Shown piece by piece: positions 33,527 to 44,629 of a stretch of 64,000 bases of DNA (positions are counted from its first letter, which is position 1; the number at the start of each line of letters is the position of its first letter). This stretch comes from Anthostomella pinea (Eukaryota; Ascomycota; Sordariomycetes; Xylariales; Xylariaceae): positions 1,860,001 to 1,924,000 of the forward strand of contig CAUWAG010000012.1 in assembly GCA_963556695.1 (NCBI GenBank), given 5' to 3'. The position numbers were made by a program, and so were the translations under genes. The notes under the pieces are model-generated. The model searched no databases. It saw only the letters and a list, made by a program, of their open reading frames with translations, and was not told the DNA's origin.

Positions 33527-34083
33527 AAAGACTAATCAGAATCTAGGTATCAAGAAGTATACTCACACACAGTAACTAAAAGAGACCTTATATCTTTTAA
33601 GAGGAGTACTTTACACAGACTTCTAGCGGCTAGATCTGGACATGGCGACTTTGCCAGCTATTATGAACGCTTTGGGCACACAGACTCGAATGATCACTGC
33701 AACTATGGTGAGAAGAAAACACCACAACATATTTTCTTTTGTAAGAGGTTGGGGAAAAATCGGCTACTGCCTAGGCATTTGCCTAGGACAGCTTGTTTAC
33801 AATATTTGGGGGAGAGGAGCACAGAATGGGAAAAATTCGTGGAGAAGAGCAAGTTCTTTTCAACAATCTTCCCCCGATAGATAACCTTTCTTGAAGGACC
33901 AGATGGATGACCCCAAGGTCATATCGCCGCAACAACGGGGATCGGCCCGTGAGCGGGACTAACTGTACTTATTATCTTGAGACCTCCACAACCCTGCGAT
34001 GCAGAGGCTCTGGGAGGCGTGGTTTGCACTACTGAGGAGCTACCCCCCACGTTAAATACAAAACAAACAAACAAACAAACAAA

Positions 34084-34096
34084 CATTCATTCAATC
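34084..34096. repeat. 13-bp target-site duplication, right (LINE C)
   Basis: Exact match to 31485-31497. Confidence 0.95.
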
Positions 34097-34139
34097 ATTG
34101 TAGACATAGATATATAGATCACAGCACAGTCACTACCTC

Positions 34140-35376
34140 CACCCAACCGCTACATCAAATCGGGGTCTTCTTGAAACTCGTGCCCTTGGTCGCGACCGGA
34201 TCATGTGATCCCAACATTGGCTACCACAGCGAGTGCGCTGAGCTGAAAGATCTTCAAGGGCACCATGATCCGGCGGGAGGTAATGGTGATGATTGTGGTG
34301 ACGCCGCGGCGGATGCTGACCCAACTGGGATACTGACTGGTCGTGTCATTGGCGCACGAGATAATGTTGGAGGAGAGGTTGTTCCCGATCCGCGCGTCGC
34401 TCCAGTGAGCGCCGACGAAAAAGACCACTGCCATCGGGTGCCCCAGGCCTCTCCCGTCGCGACGCCAGCTCCTGCGGACCTCAGGTGTACTCCCCGTACA
34501 CGACCTTCCGTGGCGCAGGAGGTGCCCATGATGCCGAAGACGCGGAACACGGTCGGGTTCAGCGGCACGGGAAGCACTTGCCAGTAGACGCCCTTGGGCT
34601 TGTTCATGACCCTCTCCAAGTCCACCACGTTGGTCGCCACGGTCACTCAGACGCCCATCACAGAGCTGATGAAGGAGACGATCAGTCACACTTGGTGGCG
34701 GACGACACGGTGAATTGTTTGTCCCAGATATCCCAGTGCCATTGACCATGCCGCTCATGCCGATTGCCATTCCCGTCGCGGTCGTGGTGATGATGATGGA
34801 GGCTTTCACGACGAAGCGCCAGCGCAGATTGTGCGGTGGGGGCAGCTGGAGCCTGGATCGTGATCTGGACAGACCAGAAGAGGACGCGGGGCATCAATCC
34901 CTGAGTTGTGATGCCCGCGGATGCTTGAACGTGATTTGTAATGTCGAGGTAGGAGGGCCAGATGGCGCGGATCATCGCGGTCATCGCAGTCGACCGCGAG
35001 TAGGTTTAGGGTCCTGCACCTAGAGCCTGTCAGTCAGTGGGATTCACGCGGATGAGCGTGTCTTATTCTCGCTTGGAGACGTACTGAGACAAGCGGCCTT
35101 CCGACGACAAGTCGTGACGGCCGATCGACGGCAGCTAGCCGTTCGTCTGCTCATTTGACGCCAGGACCGGCTACGGCATTCACGGCGACTGTGTAGATAT
35201 TCGGCTGGAAGGGCGACGCCCTGCAGCGGGCCATGGATGCCAACTGCAGCTGCCACCTGTCCCGCTAACAAGATCAACTGCGCCACCCTCATATGATGGA
35301 GTCGCTGGCTGATACTAACAAGTGTGTCGGCACGAAGAAAATCAACGAGCTCGACGGACGGCTTACTGAGGTTCAA
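34140..35376 (-). pseudogene. NCS1-family nucleobase/allantoin permease, heavily decayed
   Basis: Scattered minus-strand segments match the membrane permease family that includes Fur4 and Dal4. RAIWPSYLDITNHVQASAGI (about 34915-34975) corresponds to the NCS1 loop RAIWPS...ASAGITTQ. KPKGVYWQVLPVPL and FGIMGTSCA lie near 34520-34600. FFVGAHWSDARIGNNLSSNI with CANDTTSQYPSWVSIRRGV lies near 34290-34380. The segments are in different frames with stops between, so several frameshifts separate them. N-terminal membrane helices are barely recognisable (about 35044-35376). A functional protein of roughly 500 aa is no longer possible. LINE C ends about 55 bp beyond its 3' end. Confidence 0.72.
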
Positions 35377-36626
35377 CGGGTTTGCCTGTCAGCTGAAGAT
35401 ACTTCGGAGCATGATGCTTGGTCTCAGGGAGGTCGGGAGTGGTGGCTTGGGATAACCATAGAACGTGAAATCGCACATGCGTTGGGAATTGCTCTGGTCA
35501 AGAAATATGGTTGAGAAATACACGTTGCATACGACCCAGTAGATCAATGCGGAGCGCGTTACTGAGAGCCCGATACACAGACGAATCCCTGATGCTTAGT
35601 GATTCTGCGACGAGGAGTACCTTCGTCTATATACGTGATTCTCATGTCTGAACAAGGGCTTGACAAATGCGCAAAGCCTCAAAGGTTAATTGCAGAGGTA
35701 ATCTCAATGCATGTGCAAGTCTGTCGATAGTTACCTCGATATGAGCTCAATGTCCTCCAGCCCTACGATGCAAAGACGAGAAAGGGACTCGCCAGCATCG
35801 CAAGCATCTAATGGTAGAGATCACTGGGCAGTGCAATCAGGGAAGTCATACTGATCCAATGACCCGGCATGCTGGGTAGCCGAATCGAGCCAATCAAGAA
35901 TTCAAGAATTTTAGACTTGGGTACTTGCAGGTGCCAGTGATCGTGACGGACAATTCTGATTGGCCGGTCTGCATTGATCGACCCTGTCTGGGGAAGGGGC
36001 CGCTGTCAAAAATGATCGCAACGGCCAAGACCCACTTGCCGGGTCCCTGACAGAGCCTCAATATCAGAACCACAGCAGGCACAGCAACCAGATCAGAAAG
36101 TTGGCTGCACACTTTTTACCCGGGTCGATTCGATTGGAGAGTTTGACTCCCCCAAGCACCACTTGCCACATACATCCGAATCGGGGTTAGCCCAAGCAGG
36201 CAGCGCACAATCAGCCAGTCCTCCACACGCCTCTCCTGCAGCCATAAACATCTCTACCCATCTGCCCTAAGACCCTTTCTCTCCTTCCATCTTCACCATA
36301 TTTTCCGACAAGATCTCCAATCCCCTTCACTGCGCACATGCTGCTGCACATGCTATCAGGTAAGCAACCACTTCCCATCTTCCCATCTGCCACCTTCGCC
36401 ATCTGCCACCTTCGCCATCTGCCACCTTCACCATTCCTGAGGCATCTTTCGTCCCGCGAAAACTTTCTCTTCCACCAATCTCGCACCCTCTCCATCGCTC
36501 CACATCCCAATCACAGTCCCCATCTCCATCTTTTCCATCTTCTGGATCCCCTTGTCTGACAAGCCACTCCATCCACCAGTTGGCTTCCCTTCTACGTCCA
36601 ATCGTCCTGGGAATAGACGAGGAAAA
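35377..36626. other. Intergenic with pyrimidine-rich tandem repeat
   Basis: No gene is seen. At 36388-36437 a unit of about 16 bp close to GCCACCTTCGCCATCT is repeated three times inside a long pyrimidine-rich strand, a composition often found just upstream of fungal transcription starts. Confidence 0.5.
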
Positions 36627-37223
36627 ATGCCTACCCCCGACGGGGTCCTCCGAGACGCTGAGCCCGCAAACTCACCGCGACGCCGACACGACACTGGGTA
36701 CGCCACATCGACGAGACTGTTCCTAGCCAATAAAGCCCGGCGGTCCCACGAAGAGCTTTGGAACGCCTCGGGTGCCCGAGCACCAACGCCAACGCGAATG
36801 CCCGAGAATCTACGCCAACGCGGGACGTCCCGGGCATCGACGATAAAAAGCCGCCTACCAACGGAAGAGGTGTTGAATGGCGCGCAAGCCACCGTGGCTG
36901 GCGTTCAGGGAGGTGGCAGTGCACCAACAAGGCCAATAGGGCATTTTTAGGCCACTTAGCCCACAGCAGGATTTTCACACAGACACAGCAACAAGGCTGA
37001 TTACACCAGAATATATGTTTTCACCCATCTAAAAGCCCGCATGCTCTGTTAGACAAGAGGACATAAGACCCCATCTGCGCCGGTCCTTGGGCTGCCTCTT
37101 CCGGCCACACCACGTACATGGGGAAAAAACCACCGGGCAACCGCACCACCCATGACCAAGTTTAAAATAAAATGGGCTGTGCTATTAGCTGGAGAAGCCT
37201 TAATCAACCTTCATCCAGTATAG
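36627..37223 (+). CDS. Possible small gene split by the 183-nt intron-like repeat
   Basis: A start at 36627 gives an 81-codon exon ending at 36869 (Arg/Pro/Thr-rich, no domain). If 36870-37052 is removed as a GT...AG intron, the frame continues for 56 codons to TAG at 37221-37223, giving 137 aa. The second exon runs into the AT-rich tract and has no homology cue. The coding evidence is weak. What supports the model is that the proposed intron has precisely the length and much of the sequence of the intron-like insert in the F-box gene at 43857-44039. Confidence 0.3.
36870..37052 (+). repeat. 183-nt intron-like repeat, copy 2
   Basis: It starts GTGTTGAATGGCGCGCAAGC and ends CTGTTAG. The first 115 nt or so are almost the same as the minus-strand sequence at 44039-43925, differing by a 4-nt insertion and a few substitutions. 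The rest is more diverged but alignable (ACCAGAATATATGTT against ACCAGAATACACGTT). Both copies are 183 nt when measured from GT to AG. Confidence 0.6.
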
Positions 37224-37740
37224 CTTATCAGCCCGATATATGATCATTTTCTATAGCAGATTTCTATAACTTTAGTATTGTAGTAACTTTGAGATTATTC
37301 TTAACCTATAGCCTCTTTGTCTTACATTGTAAGTGTATAGGTAAAAGGGAATTGTTAACGTATGTTTAATAAGCTGTAGCACTTCTTGTGAAATTATAGG
37401 TATACTATATCTTTACCTGTAGCTAATAAATAGTACGGCTCTACGATTAATTTAACTATTAAAAGGATTAACTTGCTATATCGATTTAAGTACTTAACAG
37501 TGTTAGTTTTTAAATATTAGAAAAGTTCAAGTGGCAGGCTTTAATATATAATGTTCAAGTAATATGCTGTTTATATATATCTTTTTAACCAGCTGTTATA
37601 TGCGTTTATAGTTTTTAAGCTTTTAAGTATTTTCATAGTAATGCTATTGTTTTATAGGCTTTCAACCTTTAAGCAGCTTGTCTTTTTAATTCTCCTGTAA
37701 GAGCAGCACGGTAAATCTAATTAGAAGAAACCTAGCATAT
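37160..37740. repeat. AT-rich tract, possible RIP-eroded element
   Basis: About 580 bp with abrupt AT enrichment, abundant TA and TTAA and almost no CA-rich coding character, bounded by ordinary sequence on both sides. There is no open frame and no recognisable source. It resembles AT-rich islands left by repeat-induced point mutation in ascomycetes, but its origin is inferred only from composition. Confidence 0.5.
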
Positions 37741-37986
37741 CCTCTCTCAGCTCAGCCAGCCAGTACCAGCAGCTGCACTGGAAGCCTGGAATCTCAGTTC
37801 CAGAGGTCTCTGCTATGGCGGGCCCTCAAAATCCTGAAGTACCGTCCTAACCAGCCTAGGGAGATGTCTTACGTCAGTGACATCCTGTACCTAGCTATGC
37901 AAGTAACTACTGCGAATGTATATTTATGAACAGATGACACCAAGACAGAGAAGGGCCGACCCAAACCAACGCCTAAGCTCAACGGT

Positions 37987-38519
37987 CTATCGGGCCCATG
38001 GAGCGTATCGAAGTACATGCGCAGCCGATGCGACGCAGAGATCGCCGCTGATCGAACGCTGAGATACCTGTTCGGCAATAGCAACATAGGTCGCGCGCGT
38101 CGCAATCCAGGTAGTCACGGTATCGGCTCCCAGTTGATGTGCCCACGCAGCCCGGGGACGTTCTCCTGAAACTCTGGGCGGAGGGGGGTCAGCCCCGAGT
38201 GTATGCCCGACTCCATTTCCACCTTCGCTGTTGGCTCCGCCGCCATCGATGCATTGACTCCCTGCAGAGGTGAAGATGCGAAACACCGCGGGTCCCCGCA
38301 CAGGCTTGGTAGTCCAGCCGCGGCGCATTGGGCTTCCTGCCCCCGTGGTAGTATTTCCCTTTCGTCCCGAGTCCGTCGGGGTCGGTGAGTACCATGGCAT
38401 CCTCTTATTGCCTCCCGCCTTGGCGCCCGCTCGGTGCTGAGCTCGGACGGGTGGCAGGTGGCGACGCCGCAGATGCCGCGGCAAAGGTGCTGTTTGATGT
38501 CATTTGGCAGCTCTTGCAT
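37987..38519 (-). pseudogene. Unrecognised coding-like region, frames disagree
   Basis: Three minus-strand frames carry plausible protein pieces in turn (from 38519, from 38395 with LGTKGKYYHGGRKPNAPRLD, and from 38484 with PAVFRIFTSAGSQCIDGGGA). They look like one gene broken by frameshifts. I do not recognise the family. Confidence 0.25.
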
Positions 38520-39030
38520 GGGTCTGTCATAGATGACTATGGGTAATCGCTAGTTCTGAGTGCCTAGGTATTCATTGTTCGAAATAGAAGCAGAGGTCCT
38601 CTTCAGGTTCTATAGGAGGTGGGGACTGGAGTGATGTCGAAGTTGAGTGCTGTCTATAGTTTGGATATCTCCGAATGGCCGCCGGGGCCTCGAAGTTAAG
38701 CCACATCGCTCTGCTCCGGCGCTCACCACTGGTAGGATTTCCTAAGTATTTGGTCAGCGGACGGGTGTGTGACATTGACTCATCCAACGCAAAAGGGGAC
38801 AGGAGGCTCGCAAGGCGCTATATCAGTTCTCGAACGAGGTCGGGCCTTTTGTGTGGAGGCGGCATGAGCCAGTTTCCCAACCTGAGCTTGTAGTTTCGAG
38901 TTGGAGTCATATGTCATCAAACACGTCATTGGCGTGAGCATCAAGAAGCGGTTTCATTCAGGCTTCCTAGCATATACAGACATTCTACAACGATCAGCAC
39001 CGACACCAAGAGAAACGACTGACAAGGGAC
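38520..39030. other. Intergenic, nothing recognised
   Basis: Lies downstream of the methyltransferase stop. No supported feature. Confidence 0.5.
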
Positions 39031-40520
39031 TCACATGGGGTAATAAAAGTGGATATCGCGATTCCGCAAATCTTTCCTCACATCTACGAGCAATACCTCG
39101 ACCTCCTCAGACCGCATGCCCAGGAACTTGGTGAACAGCGTCATGCTGATGCCATGTATGCCCTCAAGGATATTCTCCATCTGCATAGCGCCGAGCTCTT
39201 TCTCGTCACGGCCCTTAGCCCAGGTATTCCCGGGAACGGCAAACACTTCCTCCCCGATATCCACAAGGCCGACCTCCCGCATCCAGCGCTTGTACTTGGG
39301 GGCGGCCAGGCCGCTGCGCCCGGTGAACGACAGCGCGTGGTTGAGCATGTCGTTCCAGCGCTGCAGCGCCGTGCCGTCGAGGCTGCCGTCGATCGACTGC
39401 AGCTTGACGTAGTAGTCCTGCATCTCGACCCAGCCGCCCGGCGTCAAGTTGTCGTAGATGGCCCGGAAGAGCTTGGGGAAGTCGGTCATGGAGCCCACCA
39501 TGTGGCGCGCGTGGATGTAGTCGAATTTGTGCGAGAATACCCACTCGTCTTCGATGTCGTCGACTTCGAAGTGGCAGTTTGGAGGGACACTGTGGGGAAA
39601 TCAGTCGTGTATAGCCCTGCTTTGGCAGAGGCCACTTACAACTCGGGCTGTATGGGACTTAGATCCGTCCCGAGGACGTCGGACTCGGGGTGCTTGGTAG
39701 CTGACGTCTGTCAGCGACCATCTCACTACATTGCCATCTCTGACACGGATCATACCAAAGTCTATCGCCCAATTGCCTGTTCCGGTCCCGAAGTCCAGTA
39801 CTCTCCGTGGTCGATCTATTGGGGCCAAGGCCAAATGGCCTCTGAACACCTTGCGACACATCATATGCTGAAGATCTGAGATCTCTGTCAGGGGTGTTTG
39901 ACTTCTGGGGGTACCTTGCTCATTATTTCCTACCTAATCGTTGTTGCTCTTGCTACCGGAACATTAGCACGTCGATCACAATGCCTATGACAGTACTTAC
40001 CTCATCATTGAGCATCCAATACCCTGAGAGATGAGGGTCAGCGCTGTCCATAATGGCAAAGGATAGAAAGTCATTAGCAGCCTACTCCCTTCTTTGTACT
40101 TGTGGTATGTTCTCCCGTGCTCTTCGACGAAATCATAAACACTTGATGACACAGATGCGGTCGATGGTCTATGCCAGTTTCATCAGTCGGAGGGGCCTTT
40201 TCGGGTAGATGCTTATGAGCTCTACTCACGCCCTATCCATATCAAACATGGCCGAATCGGCATCGCTATCGTCAGGATCAACCTACTCTCTGTCAGCCGC
40301 CACTCTACTCATTCAACTGCAGCAAGACACCACTCACACTCAAGCCAATAGAAAAGCTGTCCAACGAGGCCACCGAACTACCGGTACCCGCCTCGCTCCG
40401 GGCAACATCGGGCGCACTTCGAGGCCGCGGGCCATCGTCGCGAGGTGCCGCGGCGTCGTCACTTTCCGACATCGAGGGCTGGCCTGCCATCGCGCTGGAG
40501 GGTTCGTTCCGATGCGACAT
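39031..40520 (-). CDS. LaeA-like SAM-dependent methyltransferase
   Basis: Eight exons restore a continuous 366-aa frame: 40520-40338, 40282-40230, 40168-40086, 40023-40001, 39952-39934, 39875-39756, 39700-39640 and 39589-39031. All introns are 46-61 nt with GT...AG ends. The N terminus is a disordered Ser/Asp-rich region, then SVYDFVEEHGRTYHKYKEG and YWMLNDEQEQQRL, typical of this family. The SAM-binding motif is VLDFGTGTGNWAIDFA with G150-x-G152-x-G154. Motif II is DVLGTDLSPIQP, and FDYIHARHMVGSM with LTPGGWVEMQD follow. The family is named after the secondary-metabolism regulator LaeA but is large in fungi, and most members act on unknown substrates. No inactivating change is seen. A 19-nt exon and a 23-nt exon make it easy to mis-annotate. 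Confidence 0.9.
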
Positions 40521-42012
40521 GACCGCAGTTGATTGGCACGGCTCAACCCCTGGTCGGTCTCCCCGCAGTCGCGGCCCGGGCGGGTAACAGAAGCTTAACT
40601 GGATGACAAGAGGGAACCTCACGTCAGCTCAGGGGGAGAGCAGGACAAGCCCAGGCAATGGCAAGCGAAAGCTTGAAGAACGATCTCTCAGAACAATGAA
40701 CACTCTAATCGTCGAATGCGAGATGGAGAGCCAAAGGAAGCTGGGGAAAAAGGCCTCGGCGACGATAAGGATGGCTTCCCACTATTGGCGGCTAATGGCG
40801 GAGTTAAGGCCTGACTCGGGTAGCCCGTATGATTGTGGACCTTGGGGCTTACTATATATATTGGGGGGCGGTGGCGCTTTATCACGTCTCTCTCATCTGA
40901 TGCGCCTCGATCTAACAGCGTCTGCCATCATGAGGCTAGATGACGCCGGGTCTTTTGAGGTGTTGGAGATAGTCGGGTGGAGACCGTGCTCGGGTGCGGA
41001 GGACGGGCGGGGCTCCGTGATGTGTTAGATCAGGCTACAATTGCCCCTGATGCACCTACATACCTACATACGGGATCATTCTCTTCGGCCACTTTTGAAT
41101 TGGAATGGCTCTTTCAGATCTCTTACTTCCTGCAAGCTCCAATTACTCACGGCAAGCCTAACCAGCGCCATACCTCTGGCTTTCGTGAGCAAGTTCATCC
41201 ATTCAACACACGATTGAGGAAGACTGGTAATTCAGGTCCACTATCCTCAACAAAGAGAACATTGAGCAGTAGTGTAAACCTGACGATTCATGGAAGCGCA
41301 GTCATTGTCACTTTCTTTGCCCCATGACAGTCGACAGGTTAAAGGCAGACGATTTCCTTTTCCCTTCGCACAAAGCATGGTTGAAGTAACCTGGAGATAT
41401 GTGCCCCAGGATACAATGCAATTGTGTGATAAAGAACTCACAATGGCTTTTTGTGATACCGCAAGGCTGCTCTAGGGCTGCACTTGATGAGGTCAAGTAC
41501 AAATATCCAGGATATGATGAGAGATTCGGATCTGTGATGAAAAGCAACTGACCCAGAGAACCACAGCGACACATCAAGACCTCAGCCCATTTCCTGTCCA
41601 GCGGTTCCAGATCTCACTTGACCTTAGACAAGACGTGCGAGGCTGACCAAACAGATCTTTGGTATCCTTACTGCAAAATGTTTTTCTTCTACGTGAGGAA
41701 ATGGTATAGTACCTGTGACGATGAGTTAGCTGCCACCGAATACTGTCCGAACTTGCAGATCCGGACGCACTTCGGTGTGATGCGCATGGAATGTGAGTCC
41801 TGCGAGGAATATCTTCGGTCCTTTCCCCATAATGTAGAACTTTCCCGATGATATAGAACAATGCTTTCCAAGTAGAAGGTTTTTCTCAAAGCTTGTATTA
41901 AACTCCATAGACATAATGGCACGGTAAGCTCTAAAGTAGATCACCAGGGGTGGTCAAGCTCACTCGCTACATTTTCTCCCTGAGCAACTTGACCTGAGGC
42001 TCACTCCACCGT
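40521..42012. other. Intergenic, no supported gene
   Basis: A 77-codon plus-strand frame at 41618-41851 has seven cysteines but no signal peptide or known motif. Otherwise nothing is seen. Confidence 0.45.
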
Positions 42013-43022
42013 TTACTGGTCGAAGTCCGTAAAATATTGATGGGGAAGTGCCGACCTCCACAGGAGCACCCCATTCTCACCCTTTTCTTCCATCGGGTCA
42101 TCTTCCCACCTGTATCGTATGACATCAGGACCCAAGCCCTCAGCAGTGACCATAGGTTCAGAGTCGTCCAAGGGGTAATCATCGGGTGGCTGCTTGCAGT
42201 AGTACCATCTGGGATCCTCTCCGCCGTACTTGCACAACTCCCAGTTTGGGCCCTCCAGTAGACGTTTCTGGTGCGAGACTTGTTCTCGGGCATATCTGTT
42301 CTGATATCCTTCGGCGTCTGCGGCTGGGAGGTAAACGCTGATGTCCTGATGGCGGCTAATGTCTTCTCGTGCAACGTTTTTTCGGTCCCTCGTATCGCCA
42401 TTTTCCCCATCCATCAAGTCAACTTCTTCTTGCGAGTATCCATTGTCCAGTGCGTCAGGACTTCGGCTGTCGCAGATTGCTGCAGTCGTCCATCCGTCCA
42501 TGTCGAAAGTTGCTCGGTGCGTTCGAACCGCCGTCCTGTCATCCTGCTTCAGTTGTCTCCTCAAAGCAGTCGATACAGTACCGCGATTCATAAGCTGCAA
42601 TAGATCATCTTCGTCTACTTCGCAGACCTCGTCGATACCCTCTTTCTCGCAGATGCACAGATCGCTGTCGAGGTCCCCTTGTCCGCAGCCGCACTCGGCC
42701 TCACCATCGTCGACGTCCTCAGATGATTGGAGAACTACGAAGTGCTCCAAACTACCCAGTCCGAAGTCCTCATCCTTTGCTGCCCGGACAAGTGCCTTGA
42801 GGTGTTTGATGCAGATAGGGGTGTTAAGGACGACACGTCTCAGCGACTGGATGTGCTTCGCCAAGAACCCTGCCAAATCCACCGGCGAAACTGGTAAGTC
42901 CACAATGTGGATGCTGTGAAGCTTCTCCCAGTACGCTTTCACTTTTTTGGTGGGAAGCAGTAAGCCGGCAACTTCACTAGGGTCAGATAACACTTCGTCT
43001 TGCACTCCAATGGGATTACTTC

Positions 43023-43037
43023 TCTCAAAGCATAGTC
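43023..43037. repeat. 15-bp target-site duplication, left (LINE E)
   Basis: TCTCAAAGCATAGTC, repeated at 43582-43596. It encodes part of RLCFE in the F-box gene. Confidence 0.96.
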
Positions 43038-43581
43038 TGTTTGTTTTGTTTGTTTTGTATTTAACGTGGGGGGTAGCTCCTCAGTAGTGCAAACCACGCC
43101 TCCCAGAGCCTCTGCATCGCAGGGTTGTGGAGGTCTCAAGATAATAAGTACAGTCAGTCCCGCTCACGGGCCCATCCCCGTTGTTGCGGCGGTATGACCT
43201 TGGGGTCATCCATCTGGTCCTTCAAGGAAGGCTATCTATCAGGGGCAGATTGTTAAAAAGAACTTGCTCTTCTCCACGAATTTTGCCCATTCTGTGCTCC
43301 TCTCCCCTAAGTATTGTAAACAAGCTGCCCTAAGCGAATGCCTAGCCAGTAGCCGATTTTTCCCCAGCCTCTTACAAAAGAAAATGTGTTATGGTGTTTT
43401 CTTCTCACCACAGCTGCAGTGATCATTCGAGTCTGTGTGCCCAAAGCGTTCGTGGTATCTGGCAAAGTCGCCATGTCCAGATCTGGCCGCTAGAAGTCTG
43501 TGTAAAGTACTCCTCTTAAAAGATATAAGGTCTCTTTCAGTTACTGCATGTGAGTATACTTCTTGATACCTAGATTCTGAT
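43038..43581 (-). mobile_element. LINE copy E (3' end only)
   Basis: 544 bp holding just the 3' end of the LINE in minus orientation, inserted in the F-box gene. A 15-bp duplication TCTCAAAGCATAGTC (43023-43037 and 43582-43596) flanks it. The tail at 43038-43062 is T/G-rich. The sequence is close to the 3' parts of copies B and C. With no coding region it is a typical dead-on-arrival insertion. Confidence 0.96.
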
Positions 43582-43596
43582 TCTCAAAGCATAGTC
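43582..43596. repeat. 15-bp target-site duplication, right (LINE E)
   Basis: Exact match to 43023-43037. Confidence 0.96.
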
Positions 43597-43856
43597 GAAG
43601 GTGGGTGAGCTGTGATGTTGCTCTCAGGCGTACGGCGAAGTTCCACATGTCCGTCAATGATATGATGGCACTGACGCAGAGATCGACATGAGTCAGAGAC
43701 TTATATAAAGATAGGGACTTGTTAGACCAGAGTTTGCCCTCGTCTGCGAAGTAGAGACGCTTAACTGATCGCTTGCCCTGTGCTGCCCTTTCCGTCATTA
43801 CCGGTGCTAGGATACTGTGGAAGCCTTCGTTCATCTTGAGCTGATAGAAGTACATT

Positions 43857-44039
43857 CTGTAAAACAGCGTGTGTTATGGTTGATCTGGTTGATAACGTGT
43901 ATTCTGGTGATTCTGATTTGAGTGTTGTGTTTCTGTGAAAATCCGTCTGTGGGCTCGGTGGCCTAAAAATGACCTATTGGCCTTGTTGGTGCACTGCCAC
44001 CTCCCTGAACGCCACGGTGGCTTGTGCGCCATCCAACAC
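43857..44039 (-). repeat. 183-nt intron-like repeat, copy 1
   Basis: Lies within the F-box coding region. On the minus strand it begins GTGTTGGATGGCGCACAAGC and ends CGCTGTTTTACAG. Removing it as a GT...AG intron keeps the reading frame. A branch-like ATAAC lies near the 3' end. The pentamer AATGT occurs at both edges, so a transposon footprint is an alternative. It shares most of its sequence with 36870-37052. Confidence 0.7.
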
Positions 44040-44629
44040 ATTCCGCGCTGCACGAGTTGGGCAGTCAGAGGATATGCGTCTGCAGATTTTGTGAGTACTC
44101 GGTACGGAGACATAGGCTGTGTCGCGATTGTCTGCAAGCCAGCCGTGGCATCTAAGGCGGAATTCAATTGGACTTGAAAAGCGTGAGTGATGATGGATCG
44201 CGCCCGAGCCTCAATCTTGTTTCCGGGCGAAGCAATTCTCGGAAGCCAGAAAAGATGCCGGACTTGGTAACGTAGGTCCGCAAAGAAGTCGTCCATTGTA
44301 GGGTCTTCACCGGGCTGTAGGTAACGGCCTTCAACATCGGGAAGTTCAGTGGTGGGCCCCAAATCGGGTATCGAGAAGCTCCGTTCGTCTTCGGCAAGCT
44401 CGTACCATACGAGCACTCGGACGCGAGCAGCGAGGTGTGGATGTGCGGCAATGTTGAGGAAGGCATCACGGTCAGTCTTTAACTTGAACAGGCAAACCCT
44501 GTGGAAGAGAAGATTCGTCGCATGGTCATACCACGTCTTACAGACCTGTCGTGCAGACTTGAGATCCTCGTGGTCGATTGCGGCGTCTGTGAAAATGATG
44601 CGAAGAAGTTCGCCTGGTAAGAAAGCCAT

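Larger units (their letters stand above)
31498..34083 (+). mobile_element. LINE copy C (RT-RNase H, 5'-truncated, youngest-looking)
   Basis: A 2586-bp plus-strand LINE flanked by a 13-bp duplication CATTCATTCAATC (31485-31497 and 34084-34096). The 5' junction falls inside the coding region upstream of RT, so ORF1 and the endonuclease are absent. RT runs open from 31661 to 32866, interrupted only at its end by TAA 32864-32866 where copy D has CAA. The RNase H frame is 33023-33526. The 3' untranslated region ends in an (AAAC)n tail at 34060-34083. The RT active site reads FGYTDD, where copy D has FGYADD. Confidence 0.96.
42013..44629 (-). pseudogene. F-box protein gene interrupted by LINE E
   Basis: The minus-strand gene starts at ATG 44629 with an F-box (MAFLPGELLRIIFTDAAIDH, then LKSARQVCKTWYDHATNLLF), the Skp1-binding module of SCF ligases. 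The coding parts are 44629-44040, 43856-43582 and 43022-42013. Between the first two lies the 183-nt GT...AG insert. Between the last two lie LINE E and one copy of its duplication. Omitting both leaves 1875 nt, exactly 625 codons with no stop (624 aa). The C-terminal half has an acidic Cys-containing stretch (ECGCGQGDLDSDLCICEKEG), and the middle has leucine-rich segments possibly related to LRRs. The gene was therefore whole until a recent LINE hit. As it stands, translation enters LINE sequence. Confidence 0.85.
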
